A stretch of 64,000 nt of DNA. Origin: Algoriphagus zhangzhouensis. GTDB taxonomy: Bacteria > Bacteroidota > Bacteroidia > Cytophagales > Cyclobacteriaceae. Position 1 is the first letter of the stretch. Each line of letters begins with the position of its first letter. The position numbers and the translations under genes were made by a program. Location: assembly GCF_900148515.1 (NCBI RefSeq), contig NZ_FRXN01000002.1, positions 248,001 to 312,000 on the forward strand, read 5' to 3'. This document shows, one piece after another, positions 36,899-45,218 of this stretch. Under the pieces are notes generated by a model. The model had not been told where the DNA came from and searched no databases. It worked only from the letters and a program-made list of their open reading frames with translations.

Positions 36899-37735
36899 TC
36901 AGACCTTCCAGCGCTTGTGGCTCCAAAGGTATAGATCCGGTTGGGCTTTGATATTTGCCTCCAGATTTTCACAAAACCTATCGATGATGCTGTTCGGTGC
37001 ATCTTGGTCATAAGGAGGTTCTGCCATTTTGGTAAACTCAAATCGATAATGTCCTCTTTTGATTTTTGTCATAAAACCAAAGAAAACTGGTAGCTCCATC
37101 CGTTTCGCCAAAAACTCACCTCCTTCAAAGAAATAGGCAGGTCTATTCATAAATTCCCTCAGGTACCTTTTTTCTTTTTTCGGAGGCCGTTGATCCGCTG
37201 CTAAATGGACAATCCTTGGCTCAGATCTCATGGTGATCATGCTTCTGCGAAATTCTTTTTTCTCAGTCATCACCCCACCAAAATGAGTCCGGATATTCAA
37301 CATCAACTTCTCAAAGAATGGATTATTCAATTTGAGATAAACTGTCTCAGCTGTCACATTTGTATTCAAGGCAACTCCCAATATGGCCATTTCCCAGTTG
37401 AAAACGTGACCAGCCATCATCAAAGCACTTCGCCCATTATGAATCTCCTGGTCTATGGATTCTTGGTTGATTACCTGAAATCTCTGACGAAGTTCCTTTT
37501 CCGAAATTGTCAGCATTTTGATGGTTTCGGCAAATGTGTCAGTAAAATTCCTGTAAAAGCGATTTCGGACCTTTTTTCGCTGGGAGTCAGTAAGCTCCGG
37601 AAATGCATGCAATAAATTCTCGTCGATGACCTTTTTTCTATAGCGAATTACGTATCTGGCTATGAGATAGAGAAAATCAGAAAACAGGTATAAGACCGAC
37701 AATGGAAGTCTGGATAACAACCGAAAGAAAAACAT
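36899..37735 (-). CDS. LpxL/HtrB-like lysophospholipid acyltransferase
   Basis: A 278-residue member of the lipid A biosynthesis acyltransferase family. It begins with a hydrophobic segment (LPLSVLYLFSDFLYLIARYVI) anchoring it to the inner membrane. The catalytic HX4(D/E) motif is His-Val-Phe-Asn-Trp-Glu in AGHVFNWE; further conserved parts are VHLAADQRPPKKE and PVFFGFMTKIKRGHYRFEF. It probably adds a secondary acyl chain to lipid A. It is preceded by no same-strand partner and faces the sigma factor gene. Confidence 0.88.
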   Translation of the reverse strand: MFFFRLLSRLPLSVLYLFSDFLYLIARYVIRYRKKVIDENLLHAFPELTDSQRKKVRNRFYRNFTDTFAETIKMLTISEKELRQRFQVINQESIDQEIHNGRSALMMAGHVFNWEMAILGVALNTNVTAETVYLKLNNPFFEKLMLNIRTHFGGVMTEKKEFRRSMITMRSEPRIVHLAADQRPPKKEKRYLREFMNRPAYFFEGGEFLAKRMELPVFFGFMTKIKRGHYRFEFTKMAEPPYDQDAPNSIIDRFCENLEANIKAQPDLYLWSHKRWKV

Positions 37736-37852
37736 AGAAAATCATTGGGATTGAGGCAATCAGTGCCTTTCGTAGCTACAAAATAAAGGAAAAGGAGGGA
37801 AAAGTTCCCGATTCCTAGTTATAAATTAAGCAGATCATTACTTTTGAAACTT

Positions 37853-38446
37853 ATGTCGGAAGTACAGCGCAGAAAATATTCTCAGGTAGAGAAAAACTCC
37901 ATCTTTGATGGGGAGTTTATGCCGCATATAGACTCCATGTACAACTTTGCCTACCGACTCACATTTGATGAGGACGATGCCAAAGACTTGGTACAGGACA
38001 CATACCTAAAGGCTTATAGGTTCATCAATTCATTTGAACAGGGAACCAATGCGAAAGCATGGCTGTTTCGCATCCTGAAAAACAGCTTTATTAACGAATA
38101 TCGTAAGAAAAGCAAGCAGCCTGCGAAGGTAGATTATCAAGAAGTTGAAACTTATTACAACTCAGATGATGTTGACTTTCAAGGAACCACAGACTTGAGA
38201 GCAGAATCCGTCAAGGATATGTTGGGGGATGAGATCTCCAACGCGCTCAATAGTTTGGCAGTGGACTTCCGAACAGTGATTATCCTCTGTGACCTGGAAG
38301 GATTCACCTATGAGGAGATGGCCAAGATTTTGGACATCCCGATTGGGACCGTGAGATCCAGACTCCATAGAGCGAGAAATCTGCTGAAAGAAAAATTGAA
38401 AGGGTATGCCCAACACATGGGATACGACACTGACGAGGAGGAATAA
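37853..38446 (+). CDS. ECF-type RNA polymerase sigma factor
   Basis: The 197-residue protein (ATG 37853; an in-frame TTG lies at 37844) contains sigma region 2 (FAYRLTFDEDDAKDLVQDTY, AKAWLFRILKNSFIN) and region 4 (EGFTYEEMAKILDIPIGTVRSRLHRARN, split as EGFTYEEMAKILD and IPIGTVRSRLHRAR). It lacks regions 1 and 3, as in group 4 sigma factors. It is followed after 12 bases by a small protein with a C-x-x-C motif, probably its anti-sigma factor. Close to gmk and nadD in one direction. Confidence 0.9.
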   Translation: MSEVQRRKYSQVEKNSIFDGEFMPHIDSMYNFAYRLTFDEDDAKDLVQDTYLKAYRFINSFEQGTNAKAWLFRILKNSFINEYRKKSKQPAKVDYQEVETYYNSDDVDFQGTTDLRAESVKDMLGDEISNALNSLAVDFRTVIILCDLEGFTYEEMAKILDIPIGTVRSRLHRARNLLKEKLKGYAQHMGYDTDEEE

Positions 38447-38458
38447 TTAAAGAAAAGC

Positions 38459-38731
38459 ATGGAAATGAACGAAGAAACATCAGGTTCTCGAAAACTACGG
38501 TGTGATGATACCAGTAAATGCTTTGAGTTATTGGAGAGCATTCTGGATGGTGAAATGGGGGACCCTGGCAAAGAGGTTCTCAAGGAAAAACTGGCTAAAT
38601 GTCAGCCTTGTTTTGAACATTTTCACCTTGAGCAAGCTATCCGTGAGGTATTGAAAAACAAATGCACCAAGCAGTCAGTACCTAAAGAGTTGGCTCAAAC
38701 GATTCGCGAAAAAATACAGGACGTCAAATAA
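38459..38731 (+). CDS. Probable zinc-binding anti-sigma factor (ZAS-like)
   Basis: A 90-residue soluble protein 12 bases after the sigma gene. It has Cys residues in RCDDTSKCFELLESILDGE (first helix, two Cys) and KCQPCFEHFHLEQAI, where C-x-x-C followed by His resembles the H-x3-C-x2-C zinc site of ZAS-domain anti-sigma factors, though the order of ligands is not the canonical one. It carries no membrane segment, unlike many anti-sigma factors. A role as redox- or zinc-sensitive inhibitor is inference from position and motif. Confidence 0.65.
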   Translation: MEMNEETSGSRKLRCDDTSKCFELLESILDGEMGDPGKEVLKEKLAKCQPCFEHFHLEQAIREVLKNKCTKQSVPKELAQTIREKIQDVK

Positions 38732-38736
38732 TCCCC

Positions 38737-39309
38737 ATGACTCAAGGCAAAGCTATTATTTTTTCGGCCCCGTCCGGGTCAGGAAAAACTTCATTGGTCA
38801 AGCATTTGATTCAAAATGTCCCCAATCTGGGTTTTTCCATCTCTGCATGCACTCGAGATCGTAGAGGAAGACATGAGGTTCATGGCAAAGACTATTACTT
38901 TTTAAGTCAAGAACAATTCAAAAAGCATATTGACAATGATGACTTCATCGAATGGGAAGAAGTCTATGCCGGAAATTTTTATGGTACACTGAAAGAAGAG
39001 ATTCAACGAATCTGGGATTCTGGAAAAGCAGTCATCTTTGATGTCGATGTCAAAGGAGGATTGGCTTTGAAAAAATACTTTGGCAATCAGGCTTTGGCGA
39101 TTTTTGTAAAAGTCCCTTCGCTAGAAGTTCTGAAAACACGTCTAAACGACCGAGGAACAGAATCTGAGGAATCCCTATCCAGAAGAGTATTTAAGGCGGA
39201 ATTTGAAATGAAATTCGAGCCTCAATTTGATGTGACCATCGTCAATGATGATTTTGCAGTTTCCTCCGCTGAAGCAGAAAAATTAGTCACTGAATTCCTA
39301 GATTCTTAA
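38737..39309 (+). CDS. gmk: Guanylate kinase
   Basis: A 190-residue enzyme that phosphorylates GMP to GDP. P-loop SAPSGSGKTSLV (residues about 9-20), the GMP-binding segment ISACTRDRRGRHEVHGKDYYF split as CTRDRRGRHEV and HGKDYYF, and AVIFDVDVKGGLALK identify it. The usual TTRxxRxGE motif is slightly changed (CTRDRRGRHE), still acceptable. It starts 5 bases after the anti-sigma gene and 4 bases before nadD, forming a tight run. Confidence 0.94.
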   Translation: MTQGKAIIFSAPSGSGKTSLVKHLIQNVPNLGFSISACTRDRRGRHEVHGKDYYFLSQEQFKKHIDNDDFIEWEEVYAGNFYGTLKEEIQRIWDSGKAVIFDVDVKGGLALKKYFGNQALAIFVKVPSLEVLKTRLNDRGTESEESLSRRVFKAEFEMKFEPQFDVTIVNDDFAVSSAEAEKLVTEFLDS

Positions 39310-39313
39310 AACC

Positions 39314-39880
39314 GTGAAGGTCGGACTGTTTTTTGGTAGCTTCAACCCAATCCATATTGGTCATTTGATCATCGCCAATACGATCTATGATCGATCCGAA
39401 CTGGATGAAGTCTGGTTTGTAGTCAGTCCTCAAAACCCATTAAAAAAACGAAAATCCCTGATCCATGAGTTTGACCGATTGAAAATGGTCGAGTTGGCGA
39501 TTGGAGACAATTTTCATTTTCGTGCCAGCGACGTGGAGTTCCACATGCCACGTCCAAGCTATACTATCGATACCCTTACTTATTTAAGTGAGCAATACCC
39601 TAATCATCAATTCAGCATTTTTTTAGGCTCTGACAATCTAAATCAATTCAAAAAGTGGAAGAATTACGAACAGATTTTGGAGCATTATCAGATCTATGTC
39701 TATCCGAGACCCGGAGAAAAATTAACTTTTGATCATTCGGCATTTCAGGAAGTAGACGCCCCGCTGCTGGATATTTCAGCCACTTTTATCCGGGAATCCA
39801 TCCAAAACGATCAGTCTGTCAAATATCTGCTTCCAGAGAAAGTAGAAGAGTATATCCGGGATCGGAAGTTGTATTTGTGA
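39314..39880 (+). CDS. nadD: Nicotinate-nucleotide adenylyltransferase
   Basis: A 188-residue NMNAT-fold enzyme converting nicotinate mononucleotide and ATP to deamido-NAD. FGSFNPIHIGHLIIAN has the HxGH nucleotide-binding motif and ISATFIRESI the ISxTxxR motif near the C-terminus. The start is GTG at 39314, 4 bases after the gmk stop, giving MKVGLFFGSF; no better ATG is upstream. A dedicated alternative start codon could lower its expression relative to gmk. Confidence 0.93.
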   Translation: MKVGLFFGSFNPIHIGHLIIANTIYDRSELDEVWFVVSPQNPLKKRKSLIHEFDRLKMVELAIGDNFHFRASDVEFHMPRPSYTIDTLTYLSEQYPNHQFSIFLGSDNLNQFKKWKNYEQILEHYQIYVYPRPGEKLTFDHSAFQEVDAPLLDISATFIRESIQNDQSVKYLLPEKVEEYIRDRKLYL

Positions 39881-40170
39881 TTAGTCCATAGACGATAGAC
39901 AATAGTCCATAGAAAGACTAACCTATCCCATTGAATTTCAAAGCCTAAGGAGCAAAGATTCTATTTCCTTCTCAGAATCCTACAATTTTCAGGACTCAAA
40001 AATCCTAATTAACTATTTTTTTAAAATATTTTACTTAAATAGTTGTGAGGGATAATAATAATAATAATAATATTACCTACGGCTTTCGTCTGAAAGCTGT
40101 TTTTGGCCAAAGACTTTTTTATTCAACACTGTTCTTCGTGGCTGCACAAAGAACCTAAATTTTAAAGATT
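39881..40170. other. Intergenic region with repeats and leader hairpins, 290 bases
   Basis: No gene. The 11-mer TAGTCCATAGA occurs twice at 39882-39892 and 39903-39913. An AAT microsatellite (about seven units) lies at about 40050-40070. Next come two hairpins ahead of the four-cysteine protein gene: GGCTTTC/GAAAGCT at about 40081-40097 and GTTCTTCGTG/CACAAAGAAC at 40131-40154 (one mismatch), ending 16 bases before the start codon. No promoter element could be fixed. Confidence 0.6.
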
Positions 40171-40422
40171 ATGAAAAAATTATTGTTTGGATTGACCTTT
40201 TTGGGATCAATGATGATGACTGGAGTTTCTTTTGAAACGAAAGCTAGCGTTAGTGATCCTAGCGATGGAGAGGATTGCGTAGAATCCATTAGGTATCAAG
40301 GCGAATTGATTTATGTCACAGTTTGCAATAGAAAAACTTCATTTTTGGGATCTTTAGCAGGACTTGATTGTAATAAAACATCCACAACGGCTTGTACTTT
40401 TACAAACGCTAAAAACCCTTAA
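40171..40422 (+). CDS. Small secreted four-cysteine protein (module copy 1)
   Basis: An 83-residue exported protein: signal peptide MKKLLFGLTFLGSMMMTGVS, probable cleavage after about residue 25 (ETKA). The mature part has four cysteines (Cys36, 52, 67 and 75), which could form two disulfides. I do not recognise the family. It is followed 65 bases later by a 6-bladed propeller lipoprotein, with a perfect 26-bp palindrome between them. A second gene with the same plan (small, signal peptide, four Cys, followed by a propeller) is at 62312-62512. Base use is AT-richer than in the gmk-nadD region. Confidence 0.6.
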   Translation: MKKLLFGLTFLGSMMMTGVSFETKASVSDPSDGEDCVESIRYQGELIYVTVCNRKTSFLGSLAGLDCNKTSTTACTFTNAKNP

Positions 40423-40445
40423 GAGAAAATCATTCCATTTATAAT

Positions 40446-40471
40446 TGACCACTTCATTAATGAAGTGGTCA
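40446..40471. promoter_or_regulatory. Perfect 26-bp palindrome between the four-cysteine and propeller genes
   Basis: The 13 bases TGACCACTTCATT (40446-40458) are followed at once by their exact inverse complement (40459-40471). In RNA this is a 10-bp stem with an ATTAAT loop. It is only 16 bases before the propeller start. It may act as an attenuator, a processing barrier that favours the first gene's product, or a protein-binding site. Confidence 0.6.
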
Positions 40472-40487
40472 CTAAATTTAGTTTTTC

Positions 40488-41609
40488 ATGAAAGAAAAAT
40501 TGCTATTAATTATTTTTAGTGTAATTATTGGATCTTGTCAAAAAAATATGGTTGATGAGAATATAATATTAGTAAGAAAAACCACCGAACCCAACAATTT
40601 ATCAATAGTTACTCCACATATAATTCACCTAAAGGAAAACCCTCATGCACAAATAGGAACAATTGACAAAATAATACCGATAAAAAATAATCTAATAATA
40701 TTGGATAAATTAATTGGAAACGCTGTTTTTATTTACAATAATAATGGAGATTACGTAAATCATATTCACAATATAGGTGAAGGGCCGGGAGAATATAAAA
40801 ACATCGAGAGCATCTTTTATAATGTTTTTACAAACGAATTGGAAATTATACCAATGGATTTTAAAAAGAAAATATTTTTTAGCATAAATGGAACATATTT
40901 AAGAGAAGAATTTTATAAAAATAATCTATACTACAGTGATTTAGAGTTAATTAAAAATGGAGAAATAATTATAAACAATAGCTCCATGAATGGAGAAGAC
41001 AACATAATAGTAAATATAAACAATACTCTTAAGTATTCAAGCTTCCCCTATAATCCAGACTTAGACAATTCACCGTTAGACCAAAGAAATGTAATTTCTA
41101 AGGGAATCGGAGACAATTATTTGTTATCAATTGGACTTCGTGATACATTATATAATTTTGATCTAAAAAATCTAACTATTAAACCAATTTACATCCTTGA
41201 TTTCGAAAATCAGATCTCATTTATTGAATTAAATAAGAAATCAAGCCCTATTAATACTTTCAGGGAAAATGATATTTTGATCGGATCTATCGATTTGTTC
41301 CAAAATAAAAACTTTATAACATTTTCTACACTGCATAATTCTGGATTAAAAGGTAGAGTCTATTCAAAAAATAGTAATTCGACATATTCCGTACAGGAAA
41401 TAATTAGAGAGAAACTCGGGGTTTTAAATATCCAAGGTATTCTTGGAGTTTCGGAAGATGACAAATTTATTGCAGTTTTATCAAGTAATGATTTAGGAGA
41501 ATGGGATTTTAGTAAAAACAAGAATTTGCAGAAACAGTTTGATCAATTTGATAAAGTAGGTATCGAAGACTTTATTTTACTTTCTTTTGATTTAAAAGAA
41601 ATTCCATAA
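40488..41609 (+). CDS. 6-bladed beta-propeller lipoprotein (module copy 1)
   Basis: A 373-residue protein with a lipoprotein signal (MKEKLLLIIFSVIIGSC, lipidated Cys17). The body is beta-propeller-like, with IYNNNGDYVNHIHNIGEGPG and the following EYKNIESI, matching the 'GxGPGEY' signature of the Bacteroidota 6-bladed propeller family (BF2992/DUF4934-like). The gene is strongly AT-rich, Asn/Ile/Lys-heavy compared with neighbours such as gmk. It pairs with the small secreted protein upstream. The propeller at 61236 carries the same signature as IGQGPCE. Role unknown; surface binding is plausible. Confidence 0.7.
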   Translation: MKEKLLLIIFSVIIGSCQKNMVDENIILVRKTTEPNNLSIVTPHIIHLKENPHAQIGTIDKIIPIKNNLIILDKLIGNAVFIYNNNGDYVNHIHNIGEGPGEYKNIESIFYNVFTNELEIIPMDFKKKIFFSINGTYLREEFYKNNLYYSDLELIKNGEIIINNSSMNGEDNIIVNINNTLKYSSFPYNPDLDNSPLDQRNVISKGIGDNYLLSIGLRDTLYNFDLKNLTIKPIYILDFENQISFIELNKKSSPINTFRENDILIGSIDLFQNKNFITFSTLHNSGLKGRVYSKNSNSTYSVQEIIREKLGVLNIQGILGVSEDDKFIAVLSSNDLGEWDFSKNKNLQKQFDQFDKVGIEDFILLSFDLKEIP

Positions 41610-41694
41610 AAAATAATCAATCTGAATTTGAGACAATCAAAAAAACCAAATTTTCAAGACATTTGCCCTTTAAAATTTGAATTCATCAGGTTAA

Positions 41695-43227
41695 ATGTCT
41701 TTCCGCTATTTTCTTTGTTTACTTTATTTCTGGGGGATTCTCGCCTCAGTTAAAGCCTTTGCCCAAAAGGATGAAGTGACTCAAGGAAAAACTCTGGCAG
41801 AAACTTATTGCGGAGCCTGTCATGCATTTCCTTCACCGGAGCTATTACCCAAAGAAATCTGGAAAGCCCATGTCCTTCCCCAGATGGCTGCCTATATGGG
41901 TTTTCAAGAAGCTCAGGATAGTTTGGCTATTTGGGAAAAGCGAAGCCCTGAGGAAATACAAATCCTGAAAAACCTCAACGTCTATCCAGCTGAGGCAATC
42001 ATTGGCGCTGATGATTTTCAAAAAATCTCGAACTATTACTTTCTAGAAGCTCCAGAAATTCTAGCAGCCCAGAAACTAAAGGCCATTCCCATTCCTTTAG
42101 AAGGCTTTGAAGCTAAAAACCTATTTATCGAAGGAATCCAAAGCCCCATGACCAGTATGGTGGCGATCAATGAGTCAAGGGCAGAGTTGTTGATTTCAGA
42201 TGCCAATGCCAAACAATTGTATGCAAAGACCATCACGGATGAGCTTTTCACCCTTCCTTCCATCGAAAGCCCAGTAGTCCAGTTTATCCCAAAATCTCCC
42301 GGAGTCTTTGATTTTATGACGATTGGCTCTATCGCTCCTAGTGATCTTTCTCAAGGAGCTTTGTATGAATTGGACTTAAATTCCGGGACATGGAACCAAA
42401 TCTTGGAAAATCTTTCCAGACCGGTTTATGGGATATGGAAGGATTTGGAAAAGGATGGAAAGCCGGATTTTCTATTGTGTAATTACGGGCACCATGTAGG
42501 GAATATTTCCATTTACAAGGATGGAGATTTCCAATCCGAGCCTTTAACTCTTGGAGGGGCTGGAGCCAGAAAACTGGAAGTTTTGGATTTGAATCAAGAT
42601 GGAAAACTGGATATCATTGCCCTTTTCGCCCAAGGAAATGAGCGGATTTCAGTTTTCTACAATCAGGGAAATGGGAATTTTTCTCCTGAACAAATTTTGC
42701 TGAGGTTTTCTCCTGTAATGGGGTCCAGCTACTTTGAAATGCATGATTTCAACCAAGATGGATTGCTGGATATCCTGTATACCAATGGAGACAATTGGGA
42801 TTATTCTGCTGTCAACAAACCCTATCATGGCTTTCGGATTTTTGAAAACAAAGGAAATGAGCAATTTGAAGAATCTTGGTTCTATCCTCAATATGGGGCC
42901 GCAAAAGCCATGGCTTTGGACTATGATCAAGATGGGGATTTAGATTTTGTCAGCATTGCTTTTTATGATGATTTGGAAAACCCCAACAATCAATTTTTAT
43001 TGTTCGAGAATCAGGGAAATATGATTTTCCAAGCTCGATATATTCCTGAGGCTTCCTTGGCTAAATGGCTTACTTTGGACTTGGGAGATTTAGATAGTGA
43101 TGGAGATTTGGACATCGTTTTTGGAGCCTACAATCACAATTTCCGTGAGTTCAGCAAACTCCTGATCCAAGGTATCAAAGAGGTTCCAAGTGTACTGATC
43201 TTGGAGAATCAGAAGAATGACGATTAA
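41695..43227 (+). CDS. Secreted c-type cytochrome/FG-GAP (VCBS) repeat protein
   Basis: A 510-residue exported protein. Signal peptide to about residue 23 (ASVKAFAQ). The haem motif C-x-x-C-H is at YCGACHAFP near residue 38, followed by a short cytochrome-like region with LPKEIWKAHVLPQM. From about residue 140 an FG-GAP/VCBS propeller follows, with repeated Ca-binding loops: DLNQDGKLDI, DFNQDGLLDI, DYDQDGDLDF, DLDSDGDLDI. Haem-plus-propeller proteins of this kind are known in Bacteroidota and Planctomycetes and may be electron-transferring or substrate-binding surface proteins. GC returns to the normal level here. Confidence 0.82.
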   Translation: MSFRYFLCLLYFWGILASVKAFAQKDEVTQGKTLAETYCGACHAFPSPELLPKEIWKAHVLPQMAAYMGFQEAQDSLAIWEKRSPEEIQILKNLNVYPAEAIIGADDFQKISNYYFLEAPEILAAQKLKAIPIPLEGFEAKNLFIEGIQSPMTSMVAINESRAELLISDANAKQLYAKTITDELFTLPSIESPVVQFIPKSPGVFDFMTIGSIAPSDLSQGALYELDLNSGTWNQILENLSRPVYGIWKDLEKDGKPDFLLCNYGHHVGNISIYKDGDFQSEPLTLGGAGARKLEVLDLNQDGKLDIIALFAQGNERISVFYNQGNGNFSPEQILLRFSPVMGSSYFEMHDFNQDGLLDILYTNGDNWDYSAVNKPYHGFRIFENKGNEQFEESWFYPQYGAAKAMALDYDQDGDLDFVSIAFYDDLENPNNQFLLFENQGNMIFQARYIPEASLAKWLTLDLGDLDSDGDLDIVFGAYNHNFREFSKLLIQGIKEVPSVLILENQKNDD

Positions 43228-43363
43228 GATTTTCGAGGCAAAAACAATTAAAACTCATTGAGCCAGCCTTTATAGTAGCGGAATTTTGCATCCTTTCCCC
43301 TTTTTTAGTTTCTTGCTTCATACCTGATAGCCACCAATTTTTCCAACCTTAGCTTAATCCCTA

Positions 43364-45145
43364 ATGAGTAAACACACCTATGATTCTGGCCTAATTGGCA
43401 ACTGTGCTTATATCGCCCATATCGAAAAAGATACCAATATTTCATGGCTTTGTATGCCACGGTTTGATTCAGACTTCATCTTTGGAGGAATGCTTGACCG
43501 TGAGAAGGGCGGAAAGTTTACCATTTTACCTGAATCAGGCGAATTCTCCTCTGTTCAAACTTATGTGGAGAACACCAATATCTTGGAGACTATTGTCTCT
43601 ACAGAGGACTCAAGTTACAAAGTCACCGATTTTGCTCCTCGATTTAAGAATTACGACAGGTATTACAAGCCATTGATGCTGATAAGAAAAATTGAACCTG
43701 TCCATGGATCGCCAAGAATCAAAATTGAATGTCAACCTGTAACCGAAAAGGGAAATATCCAGTTGACCCCAAGCCTGGGAAGCAATCACATACGCTACAT
43801 GGGAATAGATCAGGAGATAAGACTGACTTCCACAGCCCCTTTGAGCTATATCTGTGATTGTAAGGCCTTCGCATTGCAGCGACCAGTTTATTTGGTATTT
43901 ACTTATGGCAGGCCATTGGAAGCACCGATTGAAAGCACATCTGAACGCTTCCTTCAATCCACTCGCGACTATTGGCAAGGCTGGGTTAAATCGACCAGCA
44001 TTTTCAATTTTCATCAAAGACTCGTTCTGCGGTCAGCATTGATTCTAAAAATCCACCAATTTGAAGATACCGGGGCCATTATCGCCGCCTCGACCACTTC
44101 TTTGCCGGAATCTCCCGGTTCCACAAGAAACTGGGATTATCGCTATTGCTGGATAAGAGACACCTATTACACCTTGACCTGTTTCAACAGTTTGGGACAC
44201 TTCGAAGAACTGGAAAAGTACTTTGACTTTATCCAAAATCTACCGACCGGGCCAGGAGGAAGGTATCAGCCTTTGTATTCGATTACTGGAGATTGGCTTT
44301 TGACTGAGGAAGTGACAGATCTGGCAGGTTATTTAGGCAATACACCTGTTCGATTTGGAAATCAGGCATATACGCACATCCAAAATGATTTGTACGGACA
44401 GGTTTTGGTTTCGCTTTTACCCCTTTATTCTGATCAGCGTTTTACAGAATCTGAAAGAAGTCACTCAGAGCCTTTGATCATGAACTTATTGGATAAGATC
44501 GAGGCAACCATGGATGAGAAAGATGCAGGACTTTGGGAGTTCAGAAATCTGGCCCAGAGACATTGCTACACCTACCTTTTCCATTGGGCTGGAGCATGCG
44601 CGGCTGCCAAGATTGGTATTCGACTGAAAAATGAGGCTATGTACCAAAAAGCTATTCTTTTGAGAGATGAGGCTTCCCGTAAAATTGAGGAGTGTTATTT
44701 ACCAGACAGAAAAGCTTATGCTCAGGCAATTGAATCCAAGCACATGGATGCTTCCACTTTGCAATTGATCACCATGGGATACTTTGGAGATGATCTGGAG
44801 CGAGCAAACAATCATTTGAAAGCATTAGAAGAAGACTTATTGGCAAAAGACTTTCTATTCTACCGATACAAGCACATGGATGATTTCGGGGTTCCGGAAA
44901 CCACATTCTTGATTTGCGCATTCTGGTATATCGAAGCACTTGCTTGTGTCAATAGATTGGAAGAAGCGATCGAAGGATTTGAAACTCTCACCAAGTATTG
45001 TAATCATCTCAACCTGTTTTCGGAAGATGTGGATCAATCTACAGGTAGCCAATGGGGGAATTTCCCTCAGGCATACTCTCACGTAGGTTTGATGAATGCG
45101 GCATACCGAATCGGCAAAAAACTAGACAGGCCTAGCTTCCTTTAA
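43364..45145 (+). CDS. GH15 family glucan hydrolase (glucoamylase/trehalase type)
   Basis: A 593-residue cytoplasmic glycoside hydrolase. The N-terminal trehalase-like domain (about 1-190) begins with YDSGLIGNCAYIAHIEKD and LCMPRFDSDFIFGG. The (alpha/alpha)6 barrel follows: STRNWDYRYCWIRDTYYTL is the GH15 catalytic-site block, NQAYTHIQNDLYGQVL another, and the final SQWGNFPQAYSHVGLMNAA is the family's C-terminal signature. No signal peptide. With fused otsA-otsB 1.1 kb away it may degrade trehalose or alpha-glucans inside the cell; the exact specificity is not decided by sequence. Confidence 0.88.
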   Translation: MSKHTYDSGLIGNCAYIAHIEKDTNISWLCMPRFDSDFIFGGMLDREKGGKFTILPESGEFSSVQTYVENTNILETIVSTEDSSYKVTDFAPRFKNYDRYYKPLMLIRKIEPVHGSPRIKIECQPVTEKGNIQLTPSLGSNHIRYMGIDQEIRLTSTAPLSYICDCKAFALQRPVYLVFTYGRPLEAPIESTSERFLQSTRDYWQGWVKSTSIFNFHQRLVLRSALILKIHQFEDTGAIIAASTTSLPESPGSTRNWDYRYCWIRDTYYTLTCFNSLGHFEELEKYFDFIQNLPTGPGGRYQPLYSITGDWLLTEEVTDLAGYLGNTPVRFGNQAYTHIQNDLYGQVLVSLLPLYSDQRFTESERSHSEPLIMNLLDKIEATMDEKDAGLWEFRNLAQRHCYTYLFHWAGACAAAKIGIRLKNEAMYQKAILLRDEASRKIEECYLPDRKAYAQAIESKHMDASTLQLITMGYFGDDLERANNHLKALEEDLLAKDFLFYRYKHMDDFGVPETTFLICAFWYIEALACVNRLEEAIEGFETLTKYCNHLNLFSEDVDQSTGSQWGNFPQAYSHVGLMNAAYRIGKKLDRPSFL

Positions 45146-45218
45146 TTCAACCCACTCCTATAAATCAAGTAGTCGGTCCAATGAGATTGATTTAGATTCG
45201 TTTTTAGAAAAAATAACG

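Noticed and set aside
37839..37846. TACTTTTG as promoter of the ECF sigma gene
   Set aside because: Its start site would fall on the ATG and no -33 is seen; a leaderless transcript cannot be excluded but is not supported.
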